Of a DNA stretch of 64,000 bases, positions 63,558-64,000 are shown in pieces. The first letter of the stretch is position 1. Each line of letters opens with the position of its first letter. The stretch is taken from contig NZ_CP023691.1 in the NCBI RefSeq assembly GCF_008704855.1, positions 1,302,001-1,366,000 on the forward strand, read 5' to 3'. The DNA is from Streptomyces platensis. GTDB taxonomy: Bacteria > Actinomycetota > Actinomycetes > Streptomycetales > Streptomycetaceae. Below the pieces are notes generated by a model. That model did not search any database and was not told the origin of the DNA. It saw nothing but the letters and a program-made list of their open reading frames with translations. Made by a program: the position numbers and the translations under genes.

Positions 63558-64000
63558 GTGATCAGGCCCCGACGCCTCGAAGTCCTGGACGACTCCCCCG
63601 AAGCCGTCCGGCACCGCACCCCCGTCCGCCGCCTCTGGTACGCCGCATACGGCTCCAACATGCATCTCGACCGGCTGACCGCCTACCTGGCCGGGGGCCG
63701 GCCGGCCGGTGGACTGCGCAGCTACCCGGGCTGCCGGGACCCCCGCGGTCCCGCGCGCACGGCACCGGTCATGCTGCCGGGGCTGCTCTACTTCGCCACC
63801 GAATCGGACGTGTGGACCGGCGGCAGGGCCTTCTACGACCCCGATGCCAGCCCCGCCCAGGACGGCCGAAGCGCCGAACTCCCCTCCCGGGCCTACCTGC
63901 TGACGCTCTCCCAGTTCTCCGACATCGCCGCTCAGGAGATGGGCCGGGAGCCCGGCGAGGATCTCGATCTCACGGAGGCGGTGACCCGCGGGCAGGCCCG
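63558..64000 (+). CDS. YGSNM-motif protein (gamma-glutamylcyclotransferase-like), 5' part
   Basis: The gene runs off the window. Its first 147 residues start IRPRRLEVLDDSPEAVRHRT; the motif WYAAYGSNMHLDRLTAYLAG near residues 27-46 matches the active-site loop of gamma-glutamylcyclotransferase-like proteins. MLPGLLYFATESDVWTGGRA and ELPSRAYLLTLSQFSDIAAQ follow. Related streptomycete proteins are often mislabelled histone deacetylases. TAGCGT ends six bases before GTG 63558, so the mRNA is probably leaderless. Activity cannot be decided without the C-terminus. Confidence 0.75.
   Translation, partial: MIRPRRLEVLDDSPEAVRHRTPVRRLWYAAYGSNMHLDRLTAYLAGGRPAGGLRSYPGCRDPRGPARTAPVMLPGLLYFATESDVWTGGRAFYDPDASPAQDGRSAELPSRAYLLTLSQFSDIAAQEMGREPGEDLDLTEAVTRGQA

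Overview
The window is a very GC-rich chromosomal segment that looks like Streptomyces. The evidence is strong G/C bias at third codon positions, frequent GTG starts, GTGA/ATGA stop-start overlaps, several apparently leaderless genes with a TANNNT box 6-8 nt before the start codon, a Streptomyces-type gas vesicle cluster, and rare TTA leucine codons confined to three genes. I saw no transposase, integrase, phage gene, CRISPR array, rRNA or tRNA. The segment reads as accessory chromosome full of stress, redox and carbon-use genes rather than as a mobile element.

Layout. 0-6 kb: the tail of a PLP-dependent decarboxylase, a ferredoxin-reductase-type flavoprotein, and a giant molybdopterin nitrate reductase fused to a CysJ-like NADPH flavoprotein, preceded by a GlnR-like box. 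6-13 kb: a proline-rich peptide, phosphoketolase, and a compact six-gene Mrp/Mbh-type cation/proton antiporter operon without the large MrpA antiporter domain. 12.8-20.3 kb: a DNA glycosylase homologue, a CDF metal exporter, a LigD-type polymerase, small membrane proteins, a DUF2252 protein and Ku. 20.4-22.3 kb: a small membrane protein and a secreted tripeptidyl aminopeptidase-like hydrolase. 22.5-31.6 kb: a gas vesicle region. A plus-strand trio (acidic/basic block protein, SRPBCC protein, DUF2231-Rieske protein), an SDR, Dps and a CsbD-like protein sit next to a minus-strand gvpO-A-F-G-J-L-S-K operon. 31.9-41 kb: a PAS/GAF/PP2C phosphatase, a CrtI-like oxidoreductase with an SRPBCC partner, DUF6131, a zinc alcohol dehydrogenase, a disordered stress-like protein and a GT2-TagF fusion. 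41.5-43.6 kb: dhaKLM. 43.6-46.7 kb: a DUF574-type methyltransferase, an orphan sigma factor with a co-transcribed partner behind an unusual tandem-repeat control region, and a STAS protein. 47-52.2 kb: a DeoR-controlled polyol ABC importer and dehydrogenase operon with no ATPase gene. 52.3-56.9 kb: three TTA-containing genes (solenoid/channel-like membrane protein, MFS exporter, winged-helix regulator) plus a MerR regulator. 57-64 kb: Nudix hydrolase, ATP-dependent DNA ligase, BBE flavoprotein, double-ABM membrane protein, nucleoside deaminase, lipoprotein, and a partial YGSNM protein.

How the genes fit together. Ku, the LigD-like polymerase, the ATP-dependent ligase and the Nudix enzyme form a dispersed NHEJ/repair kit. 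Gas vesicles, Dps, CsbD, the Mrp module, phosphoketolase and several small membrane proteins suggest a response to osmotic, oxidative or low-oxygen stress. The PP2C phosphatase, STAS protein and sigma factor could form part of a partner-switching control layer. These functional links are inferences from gene content and neighbourhood.
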